Part shown: one piece after another, positions 17,429-26,654 of the stretch
How positions within the stretch are numbered: the stretch's first letter is position 1
How the letters are laid out: each line of letters begins with the position of its first letter
From: an uncultured Acidobacteriia bacterium
GTDB lineage: Bacteria; Acidobacteriota; Terriglobia; Bryobacterales; Bryobacteraceae
Length of the DNA: 64,000 nt
Direction: 5' to 3'
Assembly (NCBI GenBank): GCA_903851195.1
Contig: CAINNJ010000008.1
Coordinates: 62,001 to 126,000, forward strand
The notes under the pieces: generated by a model
What the model was told of the DNA's origin: nothing
The model's database searches: none
What the model saw: only the letters and a program-made list of their open reading frames with translations
Made by a program: the position numbers and the translations under genes

Positions 17429-18946
17429 ATGCAATTTCTTCAGAACAGCCTCGTCGAACTGATTACCCAGACCGCCACGAACCTGCCGCCCGATGTGCGC
17501 GCTGCCATGGGCCAGGCGGGCGTGCACGAGAAGCCGAATACGCAGGCGTCGCAGGCCCTCAATATTATCTTTTCGAACGTCGATATGGCGGTGGACGACG
17601 AAGGCCCGATCTGCCAGGACACCGGGATGCCGACGTTTTACGTGCATACGCCGGTAGGCGTGAGCCAGATCGCCATCGGGAAGGCGATCCGGGCGGCGGT
17701 GGCGGAGGCGACGAAGCGGGGCAAACTGCGGCCGAATTCGGTGGATTCGATCACCGGAGCGAACAGCGGCGATAATCTGGGGCCCGGCACGCCGGTCATC
17801 CACTTCGAACAGTGGGAAGAGGATGAGGTGGAAGTGAAGCTGATCCTCAAAGGCGGCGGCTGCGAGAACAAGAATATTCAGTATTCCCTGCCCGCGAATC
17901 TGGAGAAGATGGGGCGCGCGGACCGGAATCTGGAAGGCGTGCGTAAATGTTTGCTGCATGCGGTCTGGCAGGCGCAGGGGCAGGGTTGCGCGCCGGGAGC
18001 GCTGGGCGTTTGCATCGGCAGCGACCGCGCGCACGGGTACGATGTCGCGAAGGAGCAGTTGTTCCGCACGCTGGACGATGTGAATCCGGATCCGCGCCTG
18101 GCGGAACTGGAAGAGCGCGTGATGAAGGAAGCGAATACGCTGGGCGTGGGCGCGATGGGCTTTGGAGGCAACGTGTCGCTGATCGGCTGCAAGATCGCGG
18201 CGGCGAACCGGCTGCCGGCCAGTTTCTTCGTGTCCGTGGCGTATGAGTGCTGGGCTTTCCGGCGGCTGGGCATCCGGCTGGATGCGACGGACGGCGCGAT
18301 CACGAAGTGGCTGTACCGGGATCCGGCGCGTGCGGTCGAGCGGATGACGCAGGGCGAAGGTTTCCCGCTGACTGGGCGCGAGGTGGTGCTGACGGCTCCG
18401 CTGACCGAGGAGAAGGTGCGTTCGCTGAAGGTGGGCGACGTGGTGCTGATTCGCGGCGAGCTTTACACGGGTCGCGATGCCGTGCACGCGCACCTGATGA
18501 AGAATCCGCCTCCGGTGGATCTGCACGGGGCGGTGCTTTACCATTGTGGTCCGGTGATGCTCCAGGAAGACGGGAAGTGGACGGTGAAGGCGGCAGGTCC
18601 GACGACGAGTATCCGGGAAGAGCCCTATCAGGCGGACGTGATCGGGCGATATGGCGTGCGGGCGGTAATCGGGAAGGGCGGCATGGGCCCAAAGACACTG
18701 GCGGCGCTGAAAGAGCATGGCGCGGTTTATCTGAACGGGATCGGCGGTGCGGCTCAGTACTATGCACGGACGGTGCAGGAAGTGCTGGACGTGAATCTGA
18801 CGGAGTTCGGGATTCCGGAAGCGATGTGGCATTTGCGGGTGCATAACTTCCCGGCGATCGTGACGATGGACTCGCACGGGAACAGTTTGCACGCGGAAAT
18901 CGAAAAAGCTACGGCGGAACAACTCGAAGAACTGCAGACGGCATAG
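17429..18946 (+). CDS. Fumarate hydratase, class I
   Basis: A 505-residue iron-sulfur fumarase interconverting fumarate and malate in the TCA cycle. It contains both the alpha-type catalytic region (GPICQDTGMPTFYVH, SITGANSGDNLGPGTP, KGGGCENKNIQYSLP, GVCIGSDRAHGYD) and the beta-type region (APLTEEKVRSLKVGDVVLI, GPTTSIREEPYQADVI, GKGGMG), as in single-chain FumA/FumB. Conserved Cys in QDTG-adjacent, GGGCENK and GVCIG positions are the likely [4Fe-4S] ligands. The start is ATG 17429, with a TACAAT hexamer 10 nt upstream. An 11-bp hairpin follows the gene. Confidence 0.94.
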   Translation: MQFLQNSLVELITQTATNLPPDVRAAMGQAGVHEKPNTQASQALNIIFSNVDMAVDDEGPICQDTGMPTFYVHTPVGVSQIAIGKAIRAAVAEATKRGKLRPNSVDSITGANSGDNLGPGTPVIHFEQWEEDEVEVKLILKGGGCENKNIQYSLPANLEKMGRADRNLEGVRKCLLHAVWQAQGQGCAPGALGVCIGSDRAHGYDVAKEQLFRTLDDVNPDPRLAELEERVMKEANTLGVGAMGFGGNVSLIGCKIAAANRLPASFFVSVAYECWAFRRLGIRLDATDGAITKWLYRDPARAVERMTQGEGFPLTGREVVLTAPLTEEKVRSLKVGDVVLIRGELYTGRDAVHAHLMKNPPPVDLHGAVLYHCGPVMLQEDGKWTVKAAGPTTSIREEPYQADVIGRYGVRAVIGKGGMGPKTLAALKEHGAVYLNGIGGAAQYYARTVQEVLDVNLTEFGIPEAMWHLRVHNFPAIVTMDSHGNSLHAEIEKATAEQLEELQTA

Positions 18947-18960
18947 GGGGTAGGTTATAC

Positions 18961-18989
18961 TGAAACTTCCCCGTTAAAGGGAAGTTTCA
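18961..18989 (+). terminator. Strong hairpin after the fumarase gene (no T-tract)
   Basis: A perfect 11-bp stem (18961-18971 with 18979-18989) around a 7-nt loop, between the fumarase stop and tRNA-Phe. No T-run follows, so rho-dependent termination or 3'-end processing is as likely as intrinsic termination. Confidence 0.5.
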
Positions 18990-19009
18990 ACACCCCCTCC
19001 TTTGGGTAC

Positions 19010-19085
<76 letters not shown>

Positions 19086-19130
19086 TCAAATCTCTGTTAC
19101 ATCTCTTCAGGTTTAAACCCTATGGCCGCA

Positions 19131-19192
19131 TTTACCTCATATACGAGGTAAATGCAGCCCTTGGACGCATCTTACCTTGTATACTAGGTAAA
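19131..19192 (+). promoter_or_regulatory. Tandem HipB operator palindromes and hipBA promoter
   Basis: Two 22-nt palindromes, 19131-19152 (20/22 symmetric) and 19171-19192 (18/22), share TTACCT-N8-AGGTAA and are centred 40 bp apart, about four helical turns. The second ends exactly at the hipB GTG and contains the -10 hexamer TATACT (19180-19185), 7 nt from the GTG. This implies a leaderless mRNA that bound HipB would repress directly. Confidence 0.82.
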
Positions 19193-19468
19193 GTGACGCT
19201 GAACCTGATCGGTGAAAAAACCGCATCGAGACGAAAAGCCTTGGGGCTGAGTCAGTCCGCGCTGGCAAAACAGGCGAAAGTCGGGCATTCCACGCTCGAC
19301 GCGCTGGAGAATGGCCGGTTGGGCGAACTGGGCGTATCGAAGGTCATCCGAATCCTGGCGGCGCTCGGGCTGGAGCTGAAGATCCAGGAGGCGGCGGATC
19401 GCCGTCCTACCCTTGAGGAACTGATGGAAGAGGACCTCAATGATCCGGGTTTGGACCGACGACGCTGA
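19193..19468 (+). CDS. hipB: HipB-like antitoxin, HTH Xre family
   Basis: A 91-residue Xre-type regulator. Its helix-turn-helix is GEKTASRRKALGLSQSALAK, QAKVGHSTLDALENG, RLGELGVSKVIRILAALG. The C-terminal tail (RRPTLEELMEEDLNDPGL) is acidic. It would bind and neutralise HipA and repress the operon through the two palindromes directly upstream. It starts with GTG at the edge of the second operator and has no Shine-Dalgarno. It overlaps hipA by 29 nt. Confidence 0.88.
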   Translation: MTLNLIGEKTASRRKALGLSQSALAKQAKVGHSTLDALENGRLGELGVSKVIRILAALGLELKIQEAADRRPTLEELMEEDLNDPGLDRRR

Positions 19469-20654
19469 GGCGGGCCTGCTCGACCGCTCGGGCGACCGCA
19501 GCAGTACCTTCCTCTACATGCCCGAAGCGAGCGGCGAGCGGGCGGTTTCGGTCACCATGCCGGTGCGCCTCGCGTCCTGGAACACGCGTTTCAGCCTGGC
19601 CCCGATTTTTGAAATGAACCTTCCGGAGGGCGCGTTGCGCGAGCGGCTGCGCCTCGCCTTCGCGAAAGCGACGGGGACGTTCGACGATATCGACCTGCTG
19701 GGCGTGGTCGGCCGCTCCCAGGTGGGACGGATCCGCTATACCGGGCAAAAAGAGAAGCTGAGTGAAGAAGTCCCGTTTCAGTCCGTCAATGAGATTCTGG
19801 AGCGCCGGCGCGCGGGGGATCTGTACCGCTATCTGATCGAGCGCTTTGCGTCCTACTCGGGAATCAGCGGGGTCCAGCCCAAAGTGCTGGTGCGGGATGA
19901 GACGGACTTCGCCGACCGGCAACCAGGCACACGCCTGTCGCCAAGCTACCGGGGCGCAACGCACATCGTGAAATTCTGGGAGCCGAACGAGTATCCGCAG
20001 CTGGCGGCCAACGAGTATTTCTGTCTGAAAGTTGCGGAGAAATGCGGACTGGAGGTTCCGCGCTTCCGCCTTTCCGCTGATGCCGGCGCCATGGTAATTG
20101 ATCGCTTCGATCTGCGGCAGGACGGCACCTATCGCGGCTTCGAGGATTTTTGCGTGCTGAACGCGCGGCGCACGGATCAGAAATACAGCGGCAGCTATGA
20201 AACTTCGGTTCTGAAGCGGTTTCAGCAGTTCGCGAATTCGACGCATGTGTATGAGGACCTGGAAAAGCTCTTCACGCTGATCGCGCTGAATTGCGCGCTG
20301 CGCAACGGCGACGCGCATCTGAAGAACTTCGGCATGGTTTATGACGACGTGCTGGGCGAGGCGCGTCTGGCCCCGGTTTACGATCTGGTGACAACCACCG
20401 TGTACATCGCGCGGGACAACATGGCGCTGACCCTGAATGGAACGACGGGGTGGCCATCCGCGAAAGACCTGCATCGGCTTGGCGAAACGCGGGCGGGCTG
20501 CACGCCGGCACGGGTGAGGGAGATTTTCGAGCGTATCGCGGGCGCGATCCGCAGCACCTCGGCGGAGGTGATGGCCTACGCGAAGGAAAATCCGGACTTC
20601 GCGGAGATCGGAGCACGGATGGTTGCGGAGTGGGAGAAAGGTATCCGGCGATGA
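19440..20654 (+). CDS. hipA: HipA-like serine/threonine kinase toxin
   Basis: A 404-residue HipA-family kinase. The N-terminal subdomain is at residues 1-105. The glycine-rich ATP-site segment is SGISGVQPKVLV, the beta-sheet lysine is likely in HIVKFW, the catalytic loop is ALRNGDAHLKNFGM and the metal motif is APVYDLVTT. E. coli HipA phosphorylates glutamyl-tRNA synthetase and induces persistence; the target here is unknown. All kinase motifs look intact. It overlaps hipB upstream and is ATGA-coupled to a DUF2147-like gene downstream, which is unusual for hipBA. Confidence 0.9.
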   Translation: MIRVWTDDAEAGLLDRSGDRSSTFLYMPEASGERAVSVTMPVRLASWNTRFSLAPIFEMNLPEGALRERLRLAFAKATGTFDDIDLLGVVGRSQVGRIRYTGQKEKLSEEVPFQSVNEILERRRAGDLYRYLIERFASYSGISGVQPKVLVRDETDFADRQPGTRLSPSYRGATHIVKFWEPNEYPQLAANEYFCLKVAEKCGLEVPRFRLSADAGAMVIDRFDLRQDGTYRGFEDFCVLNARRTDQKYSGSYETSVLKRFQQFANSTHVYEDLEKLFTLIALNCALRNGDAHLKNFGMVYDDVLGEARLAPVYDLVTTTVYIARDNMALTLNGTTGWPSAKDLHRLGETRAGCTPARVREIFERIAGAIRSTSAEVMAYAKENPDFAEIGARMVAEWEKGIRR

Positions 20655-21052
20655 AAGTTTTGCTGAGTATTCTCGTGTTGGCGACCGGCGCATTGGGGGC
20701 CAGTCCGGATCAGATTGCGGGGGTTTGGCTCACACCAAACGGGCTGTCCAAAGTAGAAATCTCGAAATGCGGAGAGCGCTGGTGCGGAGCGATCCGGTGG
20801 ATGCAGACACCCCGCAACGATGAACACAACGAAGATTCGGCACAGCGCAGCCGGTCGCTGGTGGGAGCGCAGATCCTGACAGGATTCACGTTCGACGGCG
20901 GGTCGGGCTGGACCGGCGGAAAGATCTACGCGCCGGAACGCGGCAGGACGGTGGACGCCAAACTCGTCCTTGTCAATCCTGATTTGCTGGAGGTGCGGGT
21001 GTCGGCCGGAATCGTGAAGAAAACGGTGAGCTGGACGCGGGTCCGGCAATGA
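20651..21052 (+). CDS. Secreted DUF2147-like protein
   Basis: A 133-residue protein with a signal peptide (KVLLSILVLATGALGAS). The mature part resembles DUF2147: IAGVWLTPNGLSKVEISKCG, WCGAIRWM, GGKIYAPERGRTVDAKLVLV. DUF2147 is a small lipocalin-like beta domain of unknown function. Its ATG overlaps the hipA stop (ATGA), and its own stop overlaps the next start (ATGA). It is therefore translated as part of the hipBA operon. Confidence 0.78.
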   Translation: MKVLLSILVLATGALGASPDQIAGVWLTPNGLSKVEISKCGERWCGAIRWMQTPRNDEHNEDSAQRSRSLVGAQILTGFTFDGGSGWTGGKIYAPERGRTVDAKLVLVNPDLLEVRVSAGIVKKTVSWTRVRQ

Positions 21053-21507
21053 GCGGCCTTTTGGCAAGGCTGCTGCCGGAACGAGCGGATAATTCCGTGC
21101 CGGGCCTTCGCCTGCCTGTCTATGTCTTCACCGCGATTGCCGTCGTCAGCACGGTGCGCAGTTGCATCCATCTGCTTGCGCCCGATGGTGGCGCCGGCAG
21201 CATCGCCGGAATGGATCTGACGGTGGCGGGCTCCGAAGGGATTATTTTCGCTTTTGCGTTGTGGGGAAGCGCGCAGCTGATTTACGCGCTGATTCAGTTG
21301 GCCGTAGCGTTTCGATACCGGTCGCTGGTTCCCGCGATGTATCTGCTGCTGATTCTGGAAACGCTGCTCCGGATGCTGGTCGGCCGGATGAAACCCGTCC
21401 ACTTTGCCCACACACCGCCCGGCGCGAGCGCCAACTACGTAGTCCTGCCTCTGGCCTTCGCGATGCTGGTCTTGTCCTTGCGGCCGGCGCGCGGACGGAC
21501 TGCGTAA
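21049..21507 (+). CDS. Four-helix membrane protein (hypothetical)
   Basis: A 152-residue protein with about four TM helices (VYVFTAIAVVSTVRSCIHLL; IIFAFALWGSAQLIYALI; VPAMYLLLILETLLRML; YVVLPLAFAMLVLSL). I do not recognise a family. It begins in an ATGA overlap with the DUF2147-like gene and is the last member of the hipBA transcription unit. The pairing of a secreted beta protein with a polytopic membrane protein may be a separate functional unit. Confidence 0.65.
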   Translation: MSGLLARLLPERADNSVPGLRLPVYVFTAIAVVSTVRSCIHLLAPDGGAGSIAGMDLTVAGSEGIIFAFALWGSAQLIYALIQLAVAFRYRSLVPAMYLLLILETLLRMLVGRMKPVHFAHTPPGASANYVVLPLAFAMLVLSLRPARGRTA

Positions 21508-21563
21508 CCGGCCAATTCCGCATGGAAAATCAGATTGGCTGGCAGCGTGCGTGAACCGGCGGC

Positions 21564-22460
21564 ATGAAAGCCGTTCAACTGCATGAGTATGGTGGCCCGG
21601 AAAAGCTGATGTACGAAGACGTCCCGACGCCGGAGCCGGGGCCGGACGAGGTGATGCTGCGCGTGATCTCGACAAGCGTGAATCCGGTCGACTTCAAGAT
21701 TCGGAAAGGGGAACTGAAGGCGCATATGCCCGTGCAGTTCCCGGTGATTCTCGGCCGGGATGTGGCGGGCGAGGTGGTTCGGGTGGGGCTCGACGTGACC
21801 CGCTGGAAGCGCGGCGACCTGCTGATGGGGCTGGTAAACCGCAGCTATGCGGAGTTCCTGACGGCGAGGGCGGACGCGCTGGCGAGGATCCCCGAAGGCC
21901 TCGATCCAAAAGATGCGGGCGCACTGCCGCTCATTCTGGAGACCGGCGCGCAGTTGATCGAAAAGGGCATACAGCCCCATGCAGGAGAGACCATTCTGGT
22001 GACCGGCGCTGCGGGGAGTGTGGGCCGTGCGGCCGTGTATGTAGCGAAACAGCATGGCGCTCACGTGATCGCCGGAGTGCGCGGCAGTCAGAAGGCGGAG
22101 ATGCAGGGGGCGGGCGCCGATTCCGTGGTTGCGCTGGACGACGACGCCGAAATCGCCGGGCTGCCGGAACTCGACGCGATCGCCGATACGGTGGGGGGCG
22201 AGACGATCATGAAGGTGATTCCGAAGCTGAAGAAATCCGGCAGGATCGCGTCGGTGGTAGGAAAACCGGAAGCGCCCGGGATCGACGTTAGAGCGGTATG
22301 GGCGCAGCCGGATCCGGAACGTTTGTACAAGCTGGCGGAAGATGTTCGGGACGGAAGGCTGACGATTCCGGTTTCGAAACGGATGCGCCTTGAAGATATA
22401 CGCGAGGCGCACAAGGCCGCGGAACACAACGCAGGCGGAAAAATCGAACTGCTGCCGTAA
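21564..22460 (+). CDS. NAD(P)-dependent zinc-free alcohol dehydrogenase/quinone oxidoreductase family protein
   Basis: A 298-residue medium-chain dehydrogenase/reductase. The GroES-like N-terminal half (EYGGPEKLMYEDVPTPEPGP, VNPVDFKIRKG, VILGRDVAGEVV) is followed by a Rossmann NADPH-binding motif, LVTGAAGSVGRAAV. The zinc-ligand Cys cluster of alcohol dehydrogenases is absent, as in the quinone oxidoreductase branch. It is about 20-30 residues shorter than usual. It is followed 28 nt later by a cupin gene. The substrate is unknown. Confidence 0.88.
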   Translation: MKAVQLHEYGGPEKLMYEDVPTPEPGPDEVMLRVISTSVNPVDFKIRKGELKAHMPVQFPVILGRDVAGEVVRVGLDVTRWKRGDLLMGLVNRSYAEFLTARADALARIPEGLDPKDAGALPLILETGAQLIEKGIQPHAGETILVTGAAGSVGRAAVYVAKQHGAHVIAGVRGSQKAEMQGAGADSVVALDDDAEIAGLPELDAIADTVGGETIMKVIPKLKKSGRIASVVGKPEAPGIDVRAVWAQPDPERLYKLAEDVRDGRLTIPVSKRMRLEDIREAHKAAEHNAGGKIELLP

Positions 22461-22488
22461 CTGGAAACCGGCTTGCTTTCCGGTGAGC

Positions 22489-22824
22489 ATGACGGACACG
22501 ACGGTAATTAAGATCAATTCGAATTTTTCGCCCTCGGACGGGCAGGGCAAGACTTATCTGGCTTCAGGGAAGTCTGTGGCCATGCGGCTCTGGCGGGAAC
22601 ATGCTTCCGACGGCGGGCACGCTTCGCGCCGCGATTACGAGACGGTGGGTTACGTGATCGCGGGACGGGCGGAACTGGAGATCGAAGGACAGAAGGTGTT
22701 GCTGGAGGCCGGAGATTCCTGGGTGGTGCCGAAGGGGTCGGAACATCGGTATTTGGTAACCGAGGATTTTACGGCTGTGGAGGCTACCGCTCCGCCGGCA
22801 CAGGTACACGGACGCGATGAGTAG
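22489..22824 (+). CDS. Cupin domain protein
   Basis: A 111-residue single-domain cupin. Motif 1 is close to DYETVGYVIAGRAELEIEGQ and motif 2 is GDSWVVPKGSEHRYLV, with the usual PxxxxH His. The N-terminal part (MTDTTVIKINSNFSPSDGQ) is polar. The ATG at 22489 follows the oxidoreductase stop by 28 nt, so the two are probably co-expressed. Function unknown. Confidence 0.8.
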   Translation: MTDTTVIKINSNFSPSDGQGKTYLASGKSVAMRLWREHASDGGHASRRDYETVGYVIAGRAELEIEGQKVLLEAGDSWVVPKGSEHRYLVTEDFTAVEATAPPAQVHGRDE

Positions 22825-22865
22825 CGGGCGGCGAGGTTAAATCCGCCGCCCGGTTTGCAGCAGGC

Positions 22866-24956
22866 CTATTTGGATTCGGTGAGTTCGAACTCGCCGGTTT
22901 TTGCTGCAGCATCGAAGAAGGCCTGCACTTTGGCGATGTCCTGTGGACCATATTCCGCGCTCAGGGCGTTGCGGATGTCGAGGATCGTCCGCTTCCCATT
23001 GGCGAAGCCGCGGAGTTCCATGGCGTTGTACTGTTGCCGGGAGGCTTCGGCGGGATCCGTTTGGGCGGCGCCCGCTGCACCACCGCCGCCTCCGAATCCG
23101 GCCGGGGCGGCTTTCTTCCGGACCGGTATCAGATGCGCGGCCTTTTGTTCGTCGCTGGTCAGGGCAGGGGCGGCAAGGCTGACGCCCAGCGCGCCCGCGT
23201 ACGTGTCGAGACGGGCGAGATCCGCCGACGTGCCCGTGTCGGCGAAGGCTTTCGCGAGGTTCGCGATTTTGTTTCTGGCGTCGGCGGTGAGCGCCAGGGT
23301 CTCGGCGGAGCGGATCGCTTCGGATTCCCGAAAATAGGCCTGTCGGACCAGATTGCGGGCTTCGGCAAGCGAACCGCCTTCGCCGACCATTTGCAGGGCG
23401 AGTCCGAGTTGGGCGCCGGTGCGCTGGGCGGCATTGCCCGCGGTCAGTTCCGCGATGCGGAGTGCGCCTGCGTTATCCGCGTTGGCCATGGTGCTGAGCG
23501 TGGCGACGCCGATAAGAGCGACGCGTTTGAGCTGGGTGGGATCCGCGTTGTAGGCGCGGTCTTCGCTGGTGTGATAGCCGACGTCCGGCCAGTTATTGAA
23601 CAGCACGGCGGAGACGCCGAAGCGGAGGAAGGCGGAGTGGTCGCTGGAACCGTAGTGTTTGTCGATGTTGAAATAGAAGGGGTCGTGCGTGCCCTGCGGA
23701 TCGATGATGGGGTAGCGGAAACTGTAGGCCACGCGGCGGTTCTGCACCTTCTCGCGGTTGGTGTCGCCGACGTATTCAAAGAACTGCTGTGAAACTTCGT
23801 TGATGAAGTGATTCACGGAATAGGGCGTGCGCATGAGGTGCAGGCTGTTGTGGTTCTTCGTCACGTCTTCGCCGACCATGTCCATGGAAATGGCGGCGAC
23901 CATGCGCTTCGTCTCTTCGGGATAGCGTTCGAGGTAAGCGGTGGTGCCCTGAATTTCCGGCACCCACATGAAGCGCACGGTGCGTTTGGGGCGCGGCATC
24001 ACGCCGTCGTCGATAAGCTTCTTCCACGCGCGCGCGACTTCAAGGGCGGTGGCGCTGCCGGAGGCGTCGTCGAGCGCACCCTGTTTGGCGATACCTTCGA
24101 AGAGGTGGCCCGTCATGGCGATTTCCTGGTCGGACTCGCCGGTGCCTTTAATGATGGCGGTGGGAACCTGCATCTCGGCGTCGTACTCGGTGGCCTGCAC
24201 GAGCGCGCGGACGTTGAGGGTTTCGTGCTTTTCGAGGCGCTCGGCGAGTTCGGTGCCGAGGCGGTGGGAGAGGACGAGGCCGAAGGTGGTCTTTTGCGGC
24301 GCTGCCGCAGCGCCGCCGCGTCCGCCCCCGCCGAGATTCATCCAGGCGATCTCGTCGGGATGTTCGATGGGCTTACCGGTTTCGTTGGCGAAGGAGACGA
24401 CGCCCGCGGCGCCGAATTCGCGGACGGCGAGGTTATGAACGGGGCCAACAGCGCCGGTAGCGAGGACGATTTTGCCCGAGATATTTTTGTCGGCGTAATC
24501 TTTCTTATCGGTGCCCTTGCCGACCCAGACAAGTTCGGTGGTGACGTCGGCCGATTTGCTGCCGGGGGCGAGCGAGGCGGCGACGTCGCGATAGCTCATG
24601 ATGAGGCGTTTGGAGTTGTCTTTGCCGAGGAGCCAGAGTTCGGCTTTTTCGCCGTCCCAGGTCTTGGTGGGGATTTTGAAGCGCTCGATGTGGACGTCTT
24701 CGAGATTGTACTGCTTCGCCATTTTCTCGATGTAGGCGGCTTCGCGGTAGGTGGTTTTGTATTCCTCGGGGAGTCGGTCGTGCTCATAGCCGGCGAGTTC
24801 GAGGATGTGCTGGAAGGAGAGGGTGCCGCTGACCTCGTCGGCGATGGCTTCGAGGACGCGCTGGGGGATCAGGGTTTTGGGGTTGGGCTCGTCCTGGGCC
24901 TGAATGGCGGGGAGGAAAGCGAGGGCGAGGGCGGTGAGGATGAGCGTTCGCGACAT
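22866..24956 (-). CDS. Secreted M28 family zinc peptidase
   Basis: A 696-residue exported peptidase. The signal peptide (RTLILTALALAFLPAIQA) is directly after the ATG at 24956, and a TACTGT hexamer is 6 nt upstream (leaderless-like). A protease-associated-like insert occupies residues 150-280. The M28 metal-binding region follows: MTGHLFEGIAKQGALDDASG with His and Asp ligands, then VPEIQGTTAYLE and YGSSDHSAFLRFGVSAV. M28 enzymes are aminopeptidases or carboxypeptidases, here acting outside the cytoplasm. The C-terminal 150 residues are helical and lack a recognised domain. Confidence 0.88.
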   Translation of the reverse strand: MSRTLILTALALAFLPAIQAQDEPNPKTLIPQRVLEAIADEVSGTLSFQHILELAGYEHDRLPEEYKTTYREAAYIEKMAKQYNLEDVHIERFKIPTKTWDGEKAELWLLGKDNSKRLIMSYRDVAASLAPGSKSADVTTELVWVGKGTDKKDYADKNISGKIVLATGAVGPVHNLAVREFGAAGVVSFANETGKPIEHPDEIAWMNLGGGGRGGAAAAPQKTTFGLVLSHRLGTELAERLEKHETLNVRALVQATEYDAEMQVPTAIIKGTGESDQEIAMTGHLFEGIAKQGALDDASGSATALEVARAWKKLIDDGVMPRPKRTVRFMWVPEIQGTTAYLERYPEETKRMVAAISMDMVGEDVTKNHNSLHLMRTPYSVNHFINEVSQQFFEYVGDTNREKVQNRRVAYSFRYPIIDPQGTHDPFYFNIDKHYGSSDHSAFLRFGVSAVLFNNWPDVGYHTSEDRAYNADPTQLKRVALIGVATLSTMANADNAGALRIAELTAGNAAQRTGAQLGLALQMVGEGGSLAEARNLVRQAYFRESEAIRSAETLALTADARNKIANLAKAFADTGTSADLARLDTYAGALGVSLAAPALTSDEQKAAHLIPVRKKAAPAGFGGGGGAAGAAQTDPAEASRQQYNAMELRGFANGKRTILDIRNALSAEYGPQDIAKVQAFFDAAAKTGEFELTESK

Positions 24957-25173
24957 TGCATGACAGTATCGCAGATGGGGCGAGGCGGAGGGAATCTCAG
25001 GCAAGGTGACGAGCCAGGGATTTAAAACGCCCCAGCCAGTCACGCGAGATCGTGGTCCTTCGCCTCCCTTGGCCAAAAAGCGAGATCACAAGGTCCACCC
25101 AATGCCGTTTCGGGGATCGGATCTCCTCTTCCAGCCGCAGCGATGGCGCCGTAGAAGTTATGTGAACAAGCCC

Positions 25174-25893
25174 TCAGGCCGGTTGATATACCGGCTGCGA
25201 GTTCATGGCCGCTAATTCCGCAAGGTCCAAACGTCCGGTATAAATCGCCATCCCGACCGCCGAATGAATCCGCATCTCATGCAAAGCCCGGATATCTTCA
25301 ATCGTCGTAATCCCGCCCGCGGCGGTGATCTCCAGGTTCGTGGCGCCGCGCAGACGGCGGAACCAGTCGAGGTCCGTCCCCTGCATCATGCCTTCCTTAT
25401 CGACATAAGTGCAGAGAAAGCCGGAGCAATAAGGCTCCACCTGGCGGATGACCTCTTCGGCGGTGAAATCCATGGATTGCTGCCAGCCTTTCACCACAAT
25501 CCGGCCGTCCTTCGAATCCAGCGCGAGCACGATGCGGTCGCGGCCGATCGCGTCCACCAGTTCTTTCAGGAAGCCGAAATTCGGGCCGCCGGCGCGGAAG
25601 GCGGCGGTGCCGACAATCACGCGGAACGCGCCGTGCTTCAGCAGCGCCTCGGCACGGTCGATGGTGCGAACGCCGCCGCCCGCGCGGATCACCGCGGTGC
25701 CGGCGAGCATCTCGACCAGACTGTCGTTGGCGCCGCGGCCCATGGCGGCGTCGAGGTCGATCACCTGAATCTGCGGGAAGGCGGAAAAGCGTTCGCGCAT
25801 CACTTCCGGCGCTTCGCCTTCCAGGGCTTTTTCGCGGCCCTGAATTAACTGGACGACCTTGCCGTCCATGAGATCAATACACGGGATAATCAA
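25174..25893 (-). CDS. hisA: ProFAR isomerase (phosphoribosylformimino-5-aminoimidazole carboxamide ribotide isomerase)
   Basis: A 239-residue TIM barrel that isomerises ProFAR to PRFAR, the fourth step of histidine synthesis. [18 protein letters not shown] holds the catalytic Asp of strand 1. The phosphate motifs ([19 protein letters not shown]) are intact. This is the last gene of the operon; its ATG overlaps the hisF stop by 4 nt. No clear intrinsic terminator follows. Confidence 0.95.
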   Translation of the reverse strand: MIIPCIDLMDGKVVQLIQGREKALEGEAPEVMRERFSAFPQIQVIDLDAAMGRGANDSLVEMLAGTAVIRAGGGVRTIDRAEALLKHGAFRVIVGTAAFRAGGPNFGFLKELVDAIGRDRIVLALDSKDGRIVVKGWQQSMDFTAEEVIRQVEPYCSGFLCTYVDKEGMMQGTDLDWFRRLRGATNLEITAAGGITTIEDIRALHEMRIHSAVGMAIYTGRLDLAELAAMNSQPVYQPA

Positions 25894-26654
25894 TGAGTTT
25901 TCCTAACGGGGATGCCGGCACGATCGAGGTGCTCTTTCAGGTCGTCCACTGTATACGTGCCGTAATGAAATATGGATGCCGCGAGGGCGGCGTCCGCTTC
26001 ACCTTCGGTGAGGACACGCACGAAGTGGTCGGGTTCTCCGGCGCCGCCGGAGGCGATCACCGGGATGCGGGTGGCACGGGACACGGCGCTGGTCAGAGCG
26101 CAGTCGAAACCGGTCTGCACACCATCGGTATCCATGGAGGTGAGCAGGATTTCCCCCGCGCCGAGTTCTTCGCCGCGCGCGGCCCATTCGATGGCGTCGA
26201 TGCCTTCGTCGTCACGGCCGCCACGTGTGTAGACATGCCATCCGCCGGGTCCGTGCCGGCGGGCATCGATCGCCAGAACCACGGCCTGCGCGCCAAATTC
26301 GAGACTCAGTTCGGAGATGAGTTCGGGGCGGCGGATGGCGGCGGTGTTGACGGAGACTTTGTCGGCGCCGGACATGAGGATCAGGCGGGCATCGGCGATG
26401 GAACGGATGCCGCCACCAACAGTCAGCGGGATGAAAACCTTCTTCGCGGTGCGGGCGACCACATCCGCCATGGTGGCGCGGGCGTCGCTGGAGGCGGTGA
26501 TGTCAAGGAAGACGAGTTCGTCCGCGCCCTGCAGGTTGTAGCGGTCCGCCAGTTCCACCGGGTCGCCGGCGTCGCGCAGGTTGACGAAGTTCACGCCTTT
26601 CACCACGCGGCCGGCGGTGACATCGAGACAGGGGATGATTCGTTTGGCAAGCAT
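25890..26654 (-). CDS. hisF: Imidazole glycerol phosphate synthase, cyclase subunit
   Basis: A 254-residue TIM barrel. With HisH it converts PRFAR and ammonia to imidazole glycerol phosphate and AICAR. Motifs: [50 protein letters not shown] and [12 protein letters not shown], with both catalytic Asp in place. The ATG at 26654 shares one base with the hisH stop codon, and the gene overlaps hisA by 4 nt. Confidence 0.96.
   Translation of the reverse strand: MLAKRIIPCLDVTAGRVVKGVNFVNLRDAGDPVELADRYNLQGADELVFLDITASSDARATMADVVARTAKKVFIPLTVGGGIRSIADARLILMSGADKVSVNTAAIRRPELISELSLEFGAQAVVLAIDARRHGPGGWHVYTRGGRDDEGIDAIEWAARGEELGAGEILLTSMDTDGVQTGFDCALTSAVSRATRIPVIASGGAGEPDHFVRVLTEGEADAALAASIFHYGTYTVDDLKEHLDRAGIPVRKTH

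Noticed and set aside
16457-18922. 821-codon minus-strand frame opposite the CRTAC1, TPR and fumarase genes
   Set aside because: It spans three real plus-strand genes, is Arg/His/Gln-rich, and has no recognisable motif; a high-G+C shadow.
24957-25173. 217-bp gap between hisA and the M28 gene searched for a terminator or RNA gene
   Set aside because: No stem with a T-run and no conserved RNA motif could be seen; only the M28 -10 box at its left end.
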